Assembly: GCA_964441505.1 (NCBI GenBank)
Contig: CAYTUV010000002.1
Location: 1 to 64,000 of the forward strand
DNA from: Fen-1258 sp964441505
GTDB lineage: Bacteria; Bacteroidota; Ignavibacteria; Ignavibacteriales; Melioribacteraceae
Reading direction: 5' to 3'
DNA: 64,000 nt
In this document: positions 18,472 through 28,038 of the stretch, piece by piece
Position numbering within the stretch: position 1 is the first letter of the stretch
Layout: every line of letters begins with the position of its first letter
The notes under the pieces: generated by a model
The model's input: only the letters and a program-made list of their open reading frames with translations
What the model was told of the DNA's origin: nothing
Databases searched by the model: none
Position numbers and translations under genes: made by a program

Positions 18472-18491
18472 ACCCCCGACTAGTCGGGGGT
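18472..18491 (-). terminator. Rho-independent terminator of the OPT gene
   Basis: The perfect palindrome ACCCCCGACTAGTCGGGGGT is followed on the minus strand by TTTTTATT. It lies 27 bases after the OPT transporter stop codon. Confidence 0.9.
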
Positions 18492-18517
18492 GTCTAAGCT
18501 GGTTTTTAAAATTGATC

Positions 18518-20497
18518 TTAGTCCTCTTTCTTCGCGTGCATTGAATCCCAGATTGTGTATAGGCAAAGAAGAGCAAACATTACAAATGAGAGTACTTCGG
18601 CAGAATTTGATTCAAACCATTCAGTCATAACCCAGTTTGCACCAGTTGATCTAATGATAACACTGACAACGCCCATCAAAGCACCACCGGCAATAAATCC
18701 GGATGCTATTAATGTTCCTCTTTCGCGACGTGCATTGTTTAATCCCTCATCTTTGCTTCTTGTTGAAACATAATGAGCTATTAATCCACCAACCATTAGA
18801 GGTGTATTAATTTCCTGCGGCAAGTACATTCCCAGAGCAAAAGCTAATACCGGAACTTTCACCATCACTAAAAGCAGTGCTATAACTGCACCGGCAATAT
18901 ATAACATCCATGGTGCCGGCTGATTTGAAAGAAGCGGCTGAATAATTGCAGCCATTGCGTTAGCCTGAGGTGCCGCAAGTCCACCGCCGGCAAATCCATA
19001 AATTTTATCGAGAAGAGCGATAATCCATACGACCGTTGCTGCAGAGATGATCGCGCCTACAAATTTCCATTTCTCTTGTTTGTAAGGTGATGAACCTAAC
19101 CAGTAACCAATTTTCAAATCTGTTACGAATGAACCCGCAACCGATAGCGCTGTACAAACCACTCCGCCAATAATTAATGCGGAAACCATTCCCGTTGGTC
19201 CGGAGAGTCCTACAGAAACCAACACAATTGATGAAAGCACTAAAGTCATCAAGGTCATACCGGAGACCGGATTGTTGCCTGTAATTGCAATTGCATTAGC
19301 AGCTACAGTCGTGAATAAGAACGACATGATCATTACAATTGCTAATCCGACTAAAGCATGTACTAAGTTGAATACAACACCAAACATGAAGAACAGAAAT
19401 ATTACGACTGCTGTAAGAATGATACCAACAACAATTATTTTCATCGAGAGATCACGCTGAGTACGTAAAGTGTTGCCTCCCAAATTCATACCGCCGAATA
19501 TTTCTTTTATAGCAAGAGAGAATGCAGAACGAATTACACCCGATGAACGCACAATTCCAATAAATCCTGCCATTGCAATTGCGCCAATACCAATATGGCG
19601 AACATAATTTCTAAATATCAATTCGGCAGACATATCTTTAATAAGAAGCTTTACACCGGAGCCAATAGTTACGGTTAGATCCGCGCCGAAGTAAGCTATG
19701 AGCGGAACAAAAACGAAATATGATAAAAAGGATCCGGCTACAATAATCGTGGAATATTTTAGACCGATCACATATCCTAATCCAACTACTGCCGCACTTG
19801 TATTCAATCTGAAAACCAGTTTGAATTTGTCGGCAAGTACTTCTCCAACACCTATTACACGGGAAGTAAAAATTTCAGACCAGGTACCGAATGTGGCCAC
19901 CAGAAAATCATAGATACCGCCGATGAGTCCGCTGACGACAAGAATCAATGCCTGCTTACCGCCCTTTTCTCCGGCAACTAAAATCTCGGTCGTTGCGGTT
20001 CCTTCAGGGAAAGGAAGTTTACCATGCATCTCGGAGACAAAATATTTTCTGAACGGAACTAGAAAAAGAATTCCTAAAAATCCGCCGAGCATTGAAGCAA
20101 AAAACATCTGGAAGAAAGTTGCCTGAAGACCAAGAATGTAAATCCCCGGCAAAGTAAAAATTGCACCGGCAACAACAGCACCTGATGAAGAACCTATAGA
20201 CTGGATAATAACATTCTGCCCCATTCCGCCTTTCTTGCCCAGGACAGTTGTTAAACCGACAGCAAGAATCGCTATTGGAATAGCTGCTTCAAATACTTGA
20301 CCGACTTTTAATCCTAAGTAAGCTGCAGCGGCTGAAAAAACAACAGCCATTACAAGTCCGGTGATTACCGAATATGGAGTGACTTCCGGAAAATTAATAT
20401 GCGGCGACATAATAGGGACATATTCTTCACCGGGTTTTAATTCCGTGTACGCATTCGATGGCAATCCACTTGTTGTTGGGGTTTCGTTTGAAGACAT
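18518..20497 (-). CDS. OPT family oligopeptide transporter
   Basis: This 659-residue integral inner-membrane protein has about 14-16 hydrophobic segments. It begins with a short cytoplasmic region containing YVPIMSPHINFPEVTPYSVI, which is typical of bacterial OPT proteins. Further family features are GLKVGQVFEAAIPIAI, the SIGSSSGAVVAGAIF stretch, the LPFPEGTATTEIL motif and NPVSGMTLMTL. Members take up peptides or metal-chelate complexes driven by proton flow, and the substrate cannot be read from sequence. A strong terminator follows the gene, and the upstream neighbour is separated by a dispersed repeat, so it is probably monocistronic. Confidence 0.92.
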   Translation of the reverse strand: MSSNETPTTSGLPSNAYTELKPGEEYVPIMSPHINFPEVTPYSVITGLVMAVVFSAAAAYLGLKVGQVFEAAIPIAILAVGLTTVLGKKGGMGQNVIIQSIGSSSGAVVAGAIFTLPGIYILGLQATFFQMFFASMLGGFLGILFLVPFRKYFVSEMHGKLPFPEGTATTEILVAGEKGGKQALILVVSGLIGGIYDFLVATFGTWSEIFTSRVIGVGEVLADKFKLVFRLNTSAAVVGLGYVIGLKYSTIIVAGSFLSYFVFVPLIAYFGADLTVTIGSGVKLLIKDMSAELIFRNYVRHIGIGAIAMAGFIGIVRSSGVIRSAFSLAIKEIFGGMNLGGNTLRTQRDLSMKIIVVGIILTAVVIFLFFMFGVVFNLVHALVGLAIVMIMSFLFTTVAANAIAITGNNPVSGMTLMTLVLSSIVLVSVGLSGPTGMVSALIIGGVVCTALSVAGSFVTDLKIGYWLGSSPYKQEKWKFVGAIISAATVVWIIALLDKIYGFAGGGLAAPQANAMAAIIQPLLSNQPAPWMLYIAGAVIALLLVMVKVPVLAFALGMYLPQEINTPLMVGGLIAHYVSTRSKDEGLNNARRERGTLIASGFIAGGALMGVVSVIIRSTGANWVMTEWFESNSAEVLSFVMFALLCLYTIWDSMHAKKED

Positions 20498-20534
20498 TTA
20501 GTTTCTCCTAAATTGAAAGAAGAGTTAATAATTT

Positions 20535-20620
20535 AATAGCACGCGGATTGAACTGATCAAATAGATTCTAACTGATTTATCTGTTGTTATCAGTTTAATC
20601 TGTTAGATCTGTGTGCCATT
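20535..20620. repeat. Dispersed imperfect palindrome, copy 1
   Basis: The element starts AATAGCACGCGGATT and ends AGATCTGTGTGCCATT, so its ends are inverted copies of each other. Inside it repeats GATT/AATC and CTGAT/ATCAG units. The same kind of element recurs at 38937-39018. It fills the gap between the OPT gene and its upstream neighbour. It looks like a mobile or MITE-like intergenic repeat; mobility is inferred. Confidence 0.65.
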
Positions 20621-20628
20621 CATTTTTA

Positions 20629-21393
20629 TCACACGCTATGCGGTATCAAATAAACCGCAAGCATAATTATTGCAGCTAAAAGCGCTGCAAGTTTAGCATT
20701 CCTCTTTTTCTTTATAAAATAAAAAGCTATGAGCCACGCAATAAACGCAACCTGAGTTTTGTTATCAGTTACATCGTGTCCGAACGGCCAACCGCCCCAC
20801 ATCTCTCCAAATGCATATCCGTTCATTGCAAATCCCAATGGAAATCCGCCGATGAATAGAATGATAATTGTCCATAGGGCAAGTTTATCAAGTTGCGGTT
20901 CTTTATTAAAAAATTCCAATCCAGTCCGGGTTGAAAGCATCATTGCAAAAAACATGGCAAAGATGTGAGGAATCAACACAAAGATAGGAACCGGGTCTTT
21001 AAATCGTATAGTTACTAATTTTTCTTTTGGAAGAAGAACAGTTTGGCTATTCTTTGAAAGCTGAATATAGTAATCCAGTTTTTCCAATCGTTTTTGAGCG
21101 GGCAAATTCGCAGTAAGTTTCTTAACGCCGGACATCGTAATTGCTGTATAATTCTCTCCCGAATTAAATTTTCGCCAGAACAAAATTCCACTAACTGTTT
21201 CATCTCCGATTTCTATTTCCACCGAATAATCCTTTACTGTTTCCTGGCTTCGCTCGAGTTTATATGAGATTTCTTTGCCAGCAAGGTTTACTTTGCCAGA
21301 GAGGGGATAAGTAGGGCCGGTAACGCGTTGGTAAACTGCAAATACAAGAGTGCTGATTATAGCAATAATCCAGAATAGTGTTGTTCTTTTCAT
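20629..21393 (-). CDS. Uncharacterised membrane protein
   Basis: I do not recognise this 254-residue protein. It has an N-terminal membrane anchor (about 5-22), a soluble beta-rich part (about 30-135) with SGKVNLAGKEISYKLERS and VTIRFKDPVP, and then four hydrophobic segments (about 138-252). Two loops are distinctive: LSTRTGLEFFNKEP and EMWGGWPFGHDVTDNKTQ, the latter rich in residues that could bind a ligand or metal. The single anchor plus soluble domain plus helical bundle suggests an inner-membrane protein with a periplasmic domain. It is followed by a dispersed repeat and not obviously linked to the OPT gene. No function is proposed. Confidence 0.75.
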   Translation of the reverse strand: MKRTTLFWIIAIISTLVFAVYQRVTGPTYPLSGKVNLAGKEISYKLERSQETVKDYSVEIEIGDETVSGILFWRKFNSGENYTAITMSGVKKLTANLPAQKRLEKLDYYIQLSKNSQTVLLPKEKLVTIRFKDPVPIFVLIPHIFAMFFAMMLSTRTGLEFFNKEPQLDKLALWTIIILFIGGFPLGFAMNGYAFGEMWGGWPFGHDVTDNKTQVAFIAWLIAFYFIKKKRNAKLAALLAAIIMLAVYLIPHSV

Positions 21394-21635
21394 GCATTAC
21401 TCGTTTATTTTGTCAAAAGTTTAGGGCAAACTTAGTGAATGTAGGTTTTAGGAACAATCTAAATTTATCACACTTTCCAGTTTGCAGTTGAAAGCTTTTA
21501 GTAATACAATTAACGATCATTGAGCCAGCCATGTTAAACTTAATTAACTATTTCGAAGCATTCTGCCCGATGTCAGATCGAGACATCAACTAAGTGTCAC
21601 CCCGAAATAAAGTTTCCTTCTTCTGCCGGTAAATA

Positions 21636-21668
21636 TTGGGAGAATGATAATAAACTTTGTTATTTTTG
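21636..21668 (+). promoter_or_regulatory. Bacteroidota-type promoter of gmhA
   Basis: A -33-like TTG (21636-21638) and a -7 box TATTTTTG (21661-21668, matching TAnnTTTG) are 22 bases apart. The gmhA start is 14 bases beyond the box. Confidence 0.45.
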
Positions 21669-21681
21669 ATAAGCAACTCAT

Positions 21682-22275
21682 ATGAGGAAGATTTTGGATA
21701 AAGAGAAATTTATAACCGAATCTCTAAAAGAAAGCAGCGAAGTTAAATTGAAGATGGAAGACGCCTGCAAAGCTGAAATTTTATTGGCAGTGCAGTCACT
21801 TGTTGATGCATACCGCGGCGGAAAGAAATTATTACTTTGCGGAAACGGCGGCAGCGCGGCTGACTGCCAGCATATAGCGACTGAACTGATGATACGTTTG
21901 AATCATCACATACAGAGACCGGCACTCCCGGCAATTGCTCTTACTACAGATACATCAAATCTTACCGCCGGCGGAAATGATATCGGTTATGAAAACGTTT
22001 TTGCACGGAACGTTGAAGGGCTTGGAAACGAAGGAGATGTTCTACTTGCAATCTCGACCAGCGGAAATTCACCAAACATTATTAAAGCAGTTGATAAAGC
22101 ACACGATAAAAAAATGTTTGTCATAGGATTGCTCGGCAGTAGCGGCGGCAAATTGAAAGACCTTGTTGATCTTCCGATCGTTATACCATCATCCAACACA
22201 CAACGGATTCAGGAAGGACATATTACTGCCGCACATATAATTTGCGAGCTGGTTGAATCAGAATTGTATGGTTAA
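21682..22275 (+). CDS. gmhA: Sedoheptulose-7-phosphate isomerase
   Basis: The 197-residue SIS-domain enzyme converts sedoheptulose 7-phosphate to heptose 7-phosphate, the first step of ADP-heptose synthesis for lipopolysaccharide inner core. Residues matching the family are CGNGGSAADCQHIATEL (phosphate-binding loop and catalytic Glu), ISTSGNSPNI (second SIS loop), and the C-terminal EGHITAAHIICELVE with the catalytic His. Length matches the family (about 190-200). It is cytoplasmic. The neighbours are not heptose genes, so the pathway is dispersed. Other sugar-phosphate SIS isomerases are possible but less likely. Confidence 0.9.
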   Translation: MRKILDKEKFITESLKESSEVKLKMEDACKAEILLAVQSLVDAYRGGKKLLLCGNGGSAADCQHIATELMIRLNHHIQRPALPAIALTTDTSNLTAGGNDIGYENVFARNVEGLGNEGDVLLAISTSGNSPNIIKAVDKAHDKKMFVIGLLGSSGGKLKDLVDLPIVIPSSNTQRIQEGHITAAHIICELVESELYG

Positions 22276-22295
22276 ACTTTTGTAAGAAATAAAAA

Positions 22296-22889
22296 TCATT
22301 CTAGAGTATATTTAACACCAAGTGATGCGCTAGCGCCCGCATACTCCCGCATGAGAATATCGGCTTCTGCAATTAAACTAAATTGTGAATAGATTTTTAC
22401 ATCGACTCCAAAACCTAACAGACCTGTAAACAAAACGTTCTTTCGTTCGGGTGATTCATACATTGGCATGCGCTTTCCTTCATACCAAATCGACACTGCC
22501 TCGCCGTTTTGGAATGAGAATCCTGCACCAAGGTGAAGATAGAATCGCCAAATGTTGAGTTTCAAATCGCCCCATATATCGAACATTGAAAAAACTGGAT
22601 CATTGTTTTTCAACCATCTGGTAGAGAAGTCATCGTAACTATGTCTTGAGTAGTTTATCATACCTCTTACCGAAAATTTTTTGTCGAGTGGATATTCGAT
22701 ACCGGCCGTTAATTGAAATCCGGATTTCCAAGGACCTAAAGTACCGCCGCTTCCACTTACAGTAAATCCACCGGTTGAAGGATTTGCACTGCCTGTTAAT
22801 AAGAATACCGATAGATTTTTTTCTTGTGCATAATTTGCGGTAACAGATGCCAGTATGAAGATGATACAGATTCTCGATGTAATTATCAT
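22296..22889 (-). CDS. Small outer-membrane beta-barrel protein
   Basis: The 197-residue product has a signal peptide (MIITSRICIIFILASVTANYAQ). Alternating-hydrophobic strands follow, such as FQLTAGIEYPLDKKFSVRGMINY, RFYLHLGAGFSF and FTGLLGFGVDVKI, with a terminal ASLGVKYTLE strand typical of barrels inserted by the Bam machinery. This resembles the OmpA/OprF-like eight-stranded barrel class (outer membrane beta-barrel domain). No specific function is evident. It is convergent with gmhA and divergent from tex. Confidence 0.7.
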   Translation of the reverse strand: MIITSRICIIFILASVTANYAQEKNLSVFLLTGSANPSTGGFTVSGSGGTLGPWKSGFQLTAGIEYPLDKKFSVRGMINYSRHSYDDFSTRWLKNNDPVFSMFDIWGDLKLNIWRFYLHLGAGFSFQNGEAVSIWYEGKRMPMYESPERKNVLFTGLLGFGVDVKIYSQFSLIAEADILMREYAGASASLGVKYTLE

Positions 22890-23005
22890 TACAAAGCTTT
22901 TATAGTTTGATAAAACATAATTAAATAACCAATAACAACCCTAAAAAAGAAAAAGTTTTCATATAAAACCCTCCATAATCTTTCGGGTGGAACCCTTCTT
23001 TTCGT

Positions 23006-23013
23006 TACATTTG
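23006..23013 (+). promoter_or_regulatory. TAnnTTTG -7 box of tex
   Basis: TACATTTG lies 27 bases before the tex start codon, consistent with the Bacteroidota primary sigma factor -7 consensus. The -33 element is less clear (TTTCGG at 22981). Confidence 0.4.
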
Positions 23014-23039
23014 CACTTCTAAAAAATTCAGGTAAACAC

Positions 23040-25214
23040 ATGAACATTCCTTTAGTTATTTCAAAAGAATTAAATGTACAAGAAAAGCAGGTAAACTCGG
23101 TAATAAATTTATTCGGCGAAGGAGCCACGGTTCCTTTTATTGCGCGGTATCGTAAAGAACATACTGGCGGATTGGATGAAGATTATTTACGCCAGATAGA
23201 AGACCGGCTAAATTATCTAACGATACTCGATGAGAGAAAGACAGCAGTTCTTAAGAGTATTGAAGAACAGGATAAGTTAACGGATGAACTTCGCGATAAA
23301 ATTTTAGCCGCAATGAAACTCCAGGAAGTTGAGGATCTTTATTTACCTTACAAGCCGAAACGAAAAACACGCGGCACAATCGCTAAGACAAAAGGATTGG
23401 AACCGCTGGCAATTTTCATTCTCGAAAATCCAAAGTTCAAAAGCGATTTTGATGAAGTGCTTTCAAAATACATTAATCCTGAATTAGGCGTTAACTCAAT
23501 TGAAGAAGCCCTACAGGGAGCGAAAGATATAATTGCGGAAATGATAAGTGAAACTGCGGGAGTACGGCAGGCGGCCCGAGAATTTTTGTTTGACGACGCT
23601 TCCATTGTCTCTAAGAAAGCCGATACAAAAAAAGAAGAACTGCGTGCAAATAAGAAAGATGTTTATGAAGTTTATCATGATTTCACTTACAAGGTGAACA
23701 AACTAAAGCCATATCAGCTGCTTGCTATTAACCGTGGCGAAAAGGAATTTTTTATAAAAGTAATTCTGAGCTACGATAAACTGGGAATTCTGAATACAAT
23801 CTTCAACAAATATTTTTCTTATGATGAATCTGTTTTCGATGAGATACTCAATGAAATAGTTGAAGATTCATTCTCGCGATTGATCTACCCCTCAATCGAA
23901 AGAGACGTACGCAATCAGTTGAGCGAAGAAGCGGATCTGCACGCAATTGAAATCTTTGCATCTAATTTACGCCAGCTACTTTTGCAGCCGCCTATCAATA
24001 GTAAAAATATTTTAGGAATCGATCCCGGTTTTTATTCAGGTTCTAAACTTGCTGTGATTGATAAAACCGGAAAATACATTGAAGGAGTAACAATCTATCC
24101 CCATCCTCCGCAGAACAGATCAACTGAAGCAAAAAAAATTCTTCTCGAACTAATCAAGAGATACGGAGTTAATCTGATAGCAATCGGTAACGGTACCGCA
24201 AGCAGAGAGACGGAACTATTAATTGCCGATCTCATCAAAGAGAACAAGCTCGATTGCCATTATTTGATTGTGAATGAAGCCGGCGCTTCAGTCTATTCGG
24301 CAAGCCCAGTTGCAAAAGAAGAATTTCCGGATCTCGAAGCGAGCCAACGCGGTAATATTTCTATAGCTCGTCGCGTACTCGATCCCCTTGCCGAACTTGT
24401 AAAGATTGATCCGAAATCTATTGGTGTAGGATTATATCAGCATGATGTGGATCAGAAATTACTTTCAAAAAAATTGGATGATGTTGTTGTAAGTTGTGTG
24501 AACCATGTTGGCGTTGATGTTAACACTGCATCGGCATCATTATTAAACTACGTTTCAGGACTCAACAAAAGGATCGCAAATAATCTTATAAAGCATCGGG
24601 ACAAAGTTGGAAGATTTACAAACCGTAAACAACTGATGGATGTATCGGGAATGGGGGAAAAAGCTTTTGAACAATGTGCCGGATTTCTGAAAATTTCCAA
24701 TGGAGAAAATCCACTTGATAATACTTTCATCCATCCGGAATCGTATGAGGCTACTAGAAAGCTTTTGGAACTGTGTGATATCTCTACAACACACATTAAC
24801 GAAAAAGGAAATCTCGTTGACTTATTTGTAAAGACAAAAGGTACATCTAAAATTGCCGATGAAATCGGAATAGGTGAACCAACTCTAATAGATATTCTGG
24901 AAAACCTAAAGAAACCGGGACGAGATCCACGTGAGGAGATGCCAAAACCAATTTTAAGAAGCGATGTACTTAAGATGGAAGATCTGCAGGAAGGAATGAA
25001 ACTGAAAGGAACTATCCGCAATGTTGTTGATTTCGGTGCATTTATAGATATCGGTGTTAAGCAGGATGGTTTACTTCACATATCGCAGATCGCTAATAAA
25101 TTTGTGAAAAATCCTCTGGATATTTTGAAGATAGGCGATATAGTTGATGTCGCGGTTTTGAAAATTGATATTCCCAAGCAAAGAATAGCATTGAGCATGG
25201 TAACCAAACCGTGA
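23040..25214 (+). CDS. tex: Tex-like S1 RNA-binding transcription accessory protein
   Basis: The 724-residue protein has the complete Tex layout. An N-terminal helical region has the VPFIARYRKEHTGGLDE signature. The YqgF/RNase H-like domain (about 325-450) begins ILGIDPGFYSGSKLAVID. Tandem helix-hairpin-helix motifs (about 490-560) include VGVDVNTASASLLNYVSGL and LMDVSGMGEKAFEQCAGFL. The C-terminal S1 domain (about 650-722) has GTIRNVVDFGAFIDIGVKQDGLLHIS. Tex proteins bind nucleic acid and are linked to transcription and RNA turnover. Length is normal (about 720-780). The start ATG fits the conserved N-terminus. Monocistronic with a TAnnTTTG promoter. Confidence 0.96.
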   Translation: MNIPLVISKELNVQEKQVNSVINLFGEGATVPFIARYRKEHTGGLDEDYLRQIEDRLNYLTILDERKTAVLKSIEEQDKLTDELRDKILAAMKLQEVEDLYLPYKPKRKTRGTIAKTKGLEPLAIFILENPKFKSDFDEVLSKYINPELGVNSIEEALQGAKDIIAEMISETAGVRQAAREFLFDDASIVSKKADTKKEELRANKKDVYEVYHDFTYKVNKLKPYQLLAINRGEKEFFIKVILSYDKLGILNTIFNKYFSYDESVFDEILNEIVEDSFSRLIYPSIERDVRNQLSEEADLHAIEIFASNLRQLLLQPPINSKNILGIDPGFYSGSKLAVIDKTGKYIEGVTIYPHPPQNRSTEAKKILLELIKRYGVNLIAIGNGTASRETELLIADLIKENKLDCHYLIVNEAGASVYSASPVAKEEFPDLEASQRGNISIARRVLDPLAELVKIDPKSIGVGLYQHDVDQKLLSKKLDDVVVSCVNHVGVDVNTASASLLNYVSGLNKRIANNLIKHRDKVGRFTNRKQLMDVSGMGEKAFEQCAGFLKISNGENPLDNTFIHPESYEATRKLLELCDISTTHINEKGNLVDLFVKTKGTSKIADEIGIGEPTLIDILENLKKPGRDPREEMPKPILRSDVLKMEDLQEGMKLKGTIRNVVDFGAFIDIGVKQDGLLHISQIANKFVKNPLDILKIGDIVDVAVLKIDIPKQRIALSMVTKP

Positions 25215-25317
25215 TACAAAATTTGGGTATGAATGATCGGGAAGTGAAAGTCCGGAACCGACAAATCCGTTGCATTCGTTGAATCAAATAGAACACCAAA
25301 AACAGTAGATTTTTTTT

Positions 25318-25338
25318 TATCTTTGTAACGTTTACAAA
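25318..25338 (+). promoter_or_regulatory. Aconitase promoter with overlapping near-palindrome
   Basis: TATCTTTG (25318-25325) matches the -7 consensus TAnnTTTG. A near-palindrome, TTTGTAAC-GTTTACAAA (25322-25338), overlaps it and would cover the transcription start, a good position for a repressor. The ribosome site AGGAATT precedes the ATG at 25356. Confidence 0.45.
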
Positions 25339-25355
25339 TAAACAGGAATTAAAAA

Positions 25356-27896
25356 ATGACAGCAAACTTTGACATGATTCAAAAAGTTTACTCCGCTTAT
25401 AGAGACAAAGTAGAAAGTGCGCGCAAGGTGGTTAACAGACCTATGACTTACGCAGAAAAAATTCTTTATGCTCATCTATGGGAACCAGCTACACGCCCAT
25501 TACAGAGAGGAAAAGAATTTGCAGATTTCGGACCCGATAGAGTTGCTATGCAGGATGCAACTGCACAGATGGCTCTTCTTCAATTTATGCACGCCGGAAG
25601 AAAATCAACCGCAGTTCCGGCTACTGCTCATTGCGACCATTTGATCGTCGCTCAATCCGGTTCTGAAGAAGATCTTAACAGAGCCATTGATGAAAATAAA
25701 GAGGTTTATGATTTTCTCGAGAGCATCTCTCGTAGATACAGAGTTGGTTTCTGGAAACCCGGTGCGGGAATTATTCATCAGGTAATTTTAGAGAACTATG
25801 CCTTTCCGGGCGGAATGATGATCGGTTCTGATTCTCATACACCGAATGCCGGCGGACTGGGAATGATAGCCATCGGAGTTGGCGGTGCAGATGTAGTTGA
25901 CGTTATGGCAGGAATGGCGTGGGAATTGAAATGGCCGAAGCTGATTGGCATCAAACTTACCGGAAAACTTTCAGGCTGGACTTCACCCAAAGATGTGATT
26001 CTAAAAGTTGCGGGGATTCTAACAGTTAAAGGTGGGACTGGCGCAATCGTAGAATATTTCGGCGAAGGTGCAAATTCAATTTCATGCACGGGCAAAGGGA
26101 CAATCTGTAATATGGGCGCGGAGATCGGCGCAACAACTTCTCTCTTTGCTTTCGATGAAAAGATGGCAGCATATTTAGAAAAAACAGACCGTGCGGATGT
26201 TGCTGACCTGGCGAGAAAAAATGCTGACCTTCTTAAAGCGGATGATGACGTTTATGCTAATCCTGAAAAATATTTTGATGAGTTGATAGAGATAAATCTG
26301 AATGAGCTTGAACCTCATATCAATGGACCTTTCACGCCGGACCGCGCATGGAAAGTCTCGAAAATGAAGGAAGCAGTTGTTCAAAATAATTTTCCTGAAA
26401 AAATAAGTGCGGCATTGATAGGCAGCTGCACAAACTCCAGTTATGAAGACATCGATCGTTCTGCGAACATCGCCCGTCAGGCAATTACTAAAGGGATAAA
26501 AGCAAGAACACAGTTCATCATCACTCCGGGTTCTGAGCAAGTGCGCGCTACAATTCAACGAGATGGGCAGCTTCAAACTCTCACTGAGTTTGGCGGAACT
26601 GTTATGGCTAATGCATGCGGTCCATGTATTGGTATGTGGAAAAGAATGGATATGAAAACGGGTGAAAAAAATACAATTGTAAATTCATTCAATAGAAATT
26701 TTGCCAAGAGAAATGATAACAATCCGGAGACTTATTCTTTTGTAGCGAGTCCAGAGATTGTAACTGCTCTTGCTATTTCGGGAAGTCTGTCATTCAATCC
26801 TGAAACGGATTATCTTACTAATGAAAATGGTGAACAGGTAAAACTTGATCCGCCATACGGAGATGAATTACCACTAAGAGGTTTTGAAAAAGATACTGAA
26901 GGATTCATCGCTCCATCTGAAGATGGCTATAAGACGGAGGTTTTAATCGATCCGGTAAGTCAGAGATTACAATTTATGGAGCCGTTCAAACCCTGGGACG
27001 GAAAAGATTTTACCGATCTTCCATTACTTCTAAAGGCTAAAGGTAAGTGCACCACCGATCATATCTCTCCGGCAGGTGCATGGTTAAGATATCGTGGGCA
27101 TTTAGATAACATCTCAAAGAATATGTTCCTTGGTGCCATTAATGCGTTCAACGGAAATGCAGGCGAAGCCAAAAATCAATTTACCGGTGAATACAAACCT
27201 GTTCACGAAGTTGCGCGCGATTATAAAGCGCAAGGTATAGGATGGATTGTTGTCGGCGATGAAAATTACGGAGAAGGATCTTCACGTGAGCATGCTGCTA
27301 TGGAACCGCGCTTTCTTGGCGGTAAAGCTATCATCACAAAATCTTTCGCACGAATTCACGAAACGAATTTGAAGAAACAGGGAATGCTTCCTTTAACGTT
27401 TGCAGATCCATATGATTATGATAAAATTCGGGAAGATGATAAACTCTCAATTGCAGGCCTGGATAAATTTGCACCTGAAAAACAATTTACTATGATCATC
27501 AAACACATCGATGGTTCTGAAGAACAGATATTGCTCAATCATTCGTTTAATGCCGGACAAATCGAATGGTTTAAGGCAGGCGGAGCGCTTAATCTGATAG
27601 CTAAAAGCTTTCAGAAATCAGAAGTAAGCAGTAAGAAAAAAATAGATGCAAAGAAAAAGACTAGCGTTAAAGGAAAAAAGAAAAGAAGGAAAGAAGGAAA
27701 GATCGTTTCTAAAAAGGTTATCAAAAAAGCAAAACCGGTAGCGAGAAAGAAACCTGTTAAAGCAACTCCGAAGAGGAAAACAGTTACAAAATCAAAGAAG
27801 GTTTCTAAAAAAACCGTAAAAATTATTAAGAAAAAAACAATGGCAAAGAAAGTTGTAAAGAAACCTGTAAAAAAAATTAATCGAAAGAAAAAATAA
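25356..27896 (+). CDS. acn: Aconitate hydratase with lysine-rich C-terminal tail
   Basis: Residues 1 to about 750 form a complete mitochondrial-type aconitase, which interconverts citrate and isocitrate in the TCA cycle. Visible signatures are IGSDSHTPNAGG, the cluster cysteines in GSCTNSS and ANACGPCIGMW, and in the swivel domain KGKCTTDHISPAG, GDENYGEGSSREHAA and the KSFARIHETNLKKQGMLP stretch. Residues about 755-846 are an extra tail in which about 45 of 92 residues are Lys or Arg, with Pro/Ala/Val spacers like histone H1 tails. The frame is open to TAA and followed by a terminator, so the tail is real. It may bind nucleic acid; that is inference. Confidence 0.95.
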   Translation: MTANFDMIQKVYSAYRDKVESARKVVNRPMTYAEKILYAHLWEPATRPLQRGKEFADFGPDRVAMQDATAQMALLQFMHAGRKSTAVPATAHCDHLIVAQSGSEEDLNRAIDENKEVYDFLESISRRYRVGFWKPGAGIIHQVILENYAFPGGMMIGSDSHTPNAGGLGMIAIGVGGADVVDVMAGMAWELKWPKLIGIKLTGKLSGWTSPKDVILKVAGILTVKGGTGAIVEYFGEGANSISCTGKGTICNMGAEIGATTSLFAFDEKMAAYLEKTDRADVADLARKNADLLKADDDVYANPEKYFDELIEINLNELEPHINGPFTPDRAWKVSKMKEAVVQNNFPEKISAALIGSCTNSSYEDIDRSANIARQAITKGIKARTQFIITPGSEQVRATIQRDGQLQTLTEFGGTVMANACGPCIGMWKRMDMKTGEKNTIVNSFNRNFAKRNDNNPETYSFVASPEIVTALAISGSLSFNPETDYLTNENGEQVKLDPPYGDELPLRGFEKDTEGFIAPSEDGYKTEVLIDPVSQRLQFMEPFKPWDGKDFTDLPLLLKAKGKCTTDHISPAGAWLRYRGHLDNISKNMFLGAINAFNGNAGEAKNQFTGEYKPVHEVARDYKAQGIGWIVVGDENYGEGSSREHAAMEPRFLGGKAIITKSFARIHETNLKKQGMLPLTFADPYDYDKIREDDKLSIAGLDKFAPEKQFTMIIKHIDGSEEQILLNHSFNAGQIEWFKAGGALNLIAKSFQKSEVSSKKKIDAKKKTSVKGKKKRRKEGKIVSKKVIKKAKPVARKKPVKATPKRKTVTKSKKVSKKTVKIIKKKTMAKKVVKKPVKKINRKKK

Positions 27897-27907
27897 TAAC
27901 ACTTCCC

Positions 27908-27936
27908 AAAGGGTCGATTCTCATCGGCCCTTTTTT
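27908..27936 (+). terminator. Rho-independent terminator of aconitase
   Basis: AAAGGGTCGAT pairs with ATCGGCCCTTT (one G-T pair) around TCTC and is followed by TTTTTT. It lies 12 bases after the aconitase stop. Confidence 0.9.
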
Positions 27937-28038
27937 ATAAATCAATTGTACATACTTGTGCTGATGAAATAGTTACACTACTCAATACAGAAAATGATTT
28001 TTTGTCTTCCGTTTCACCTTTCTCCTTTCACGTCAAAC

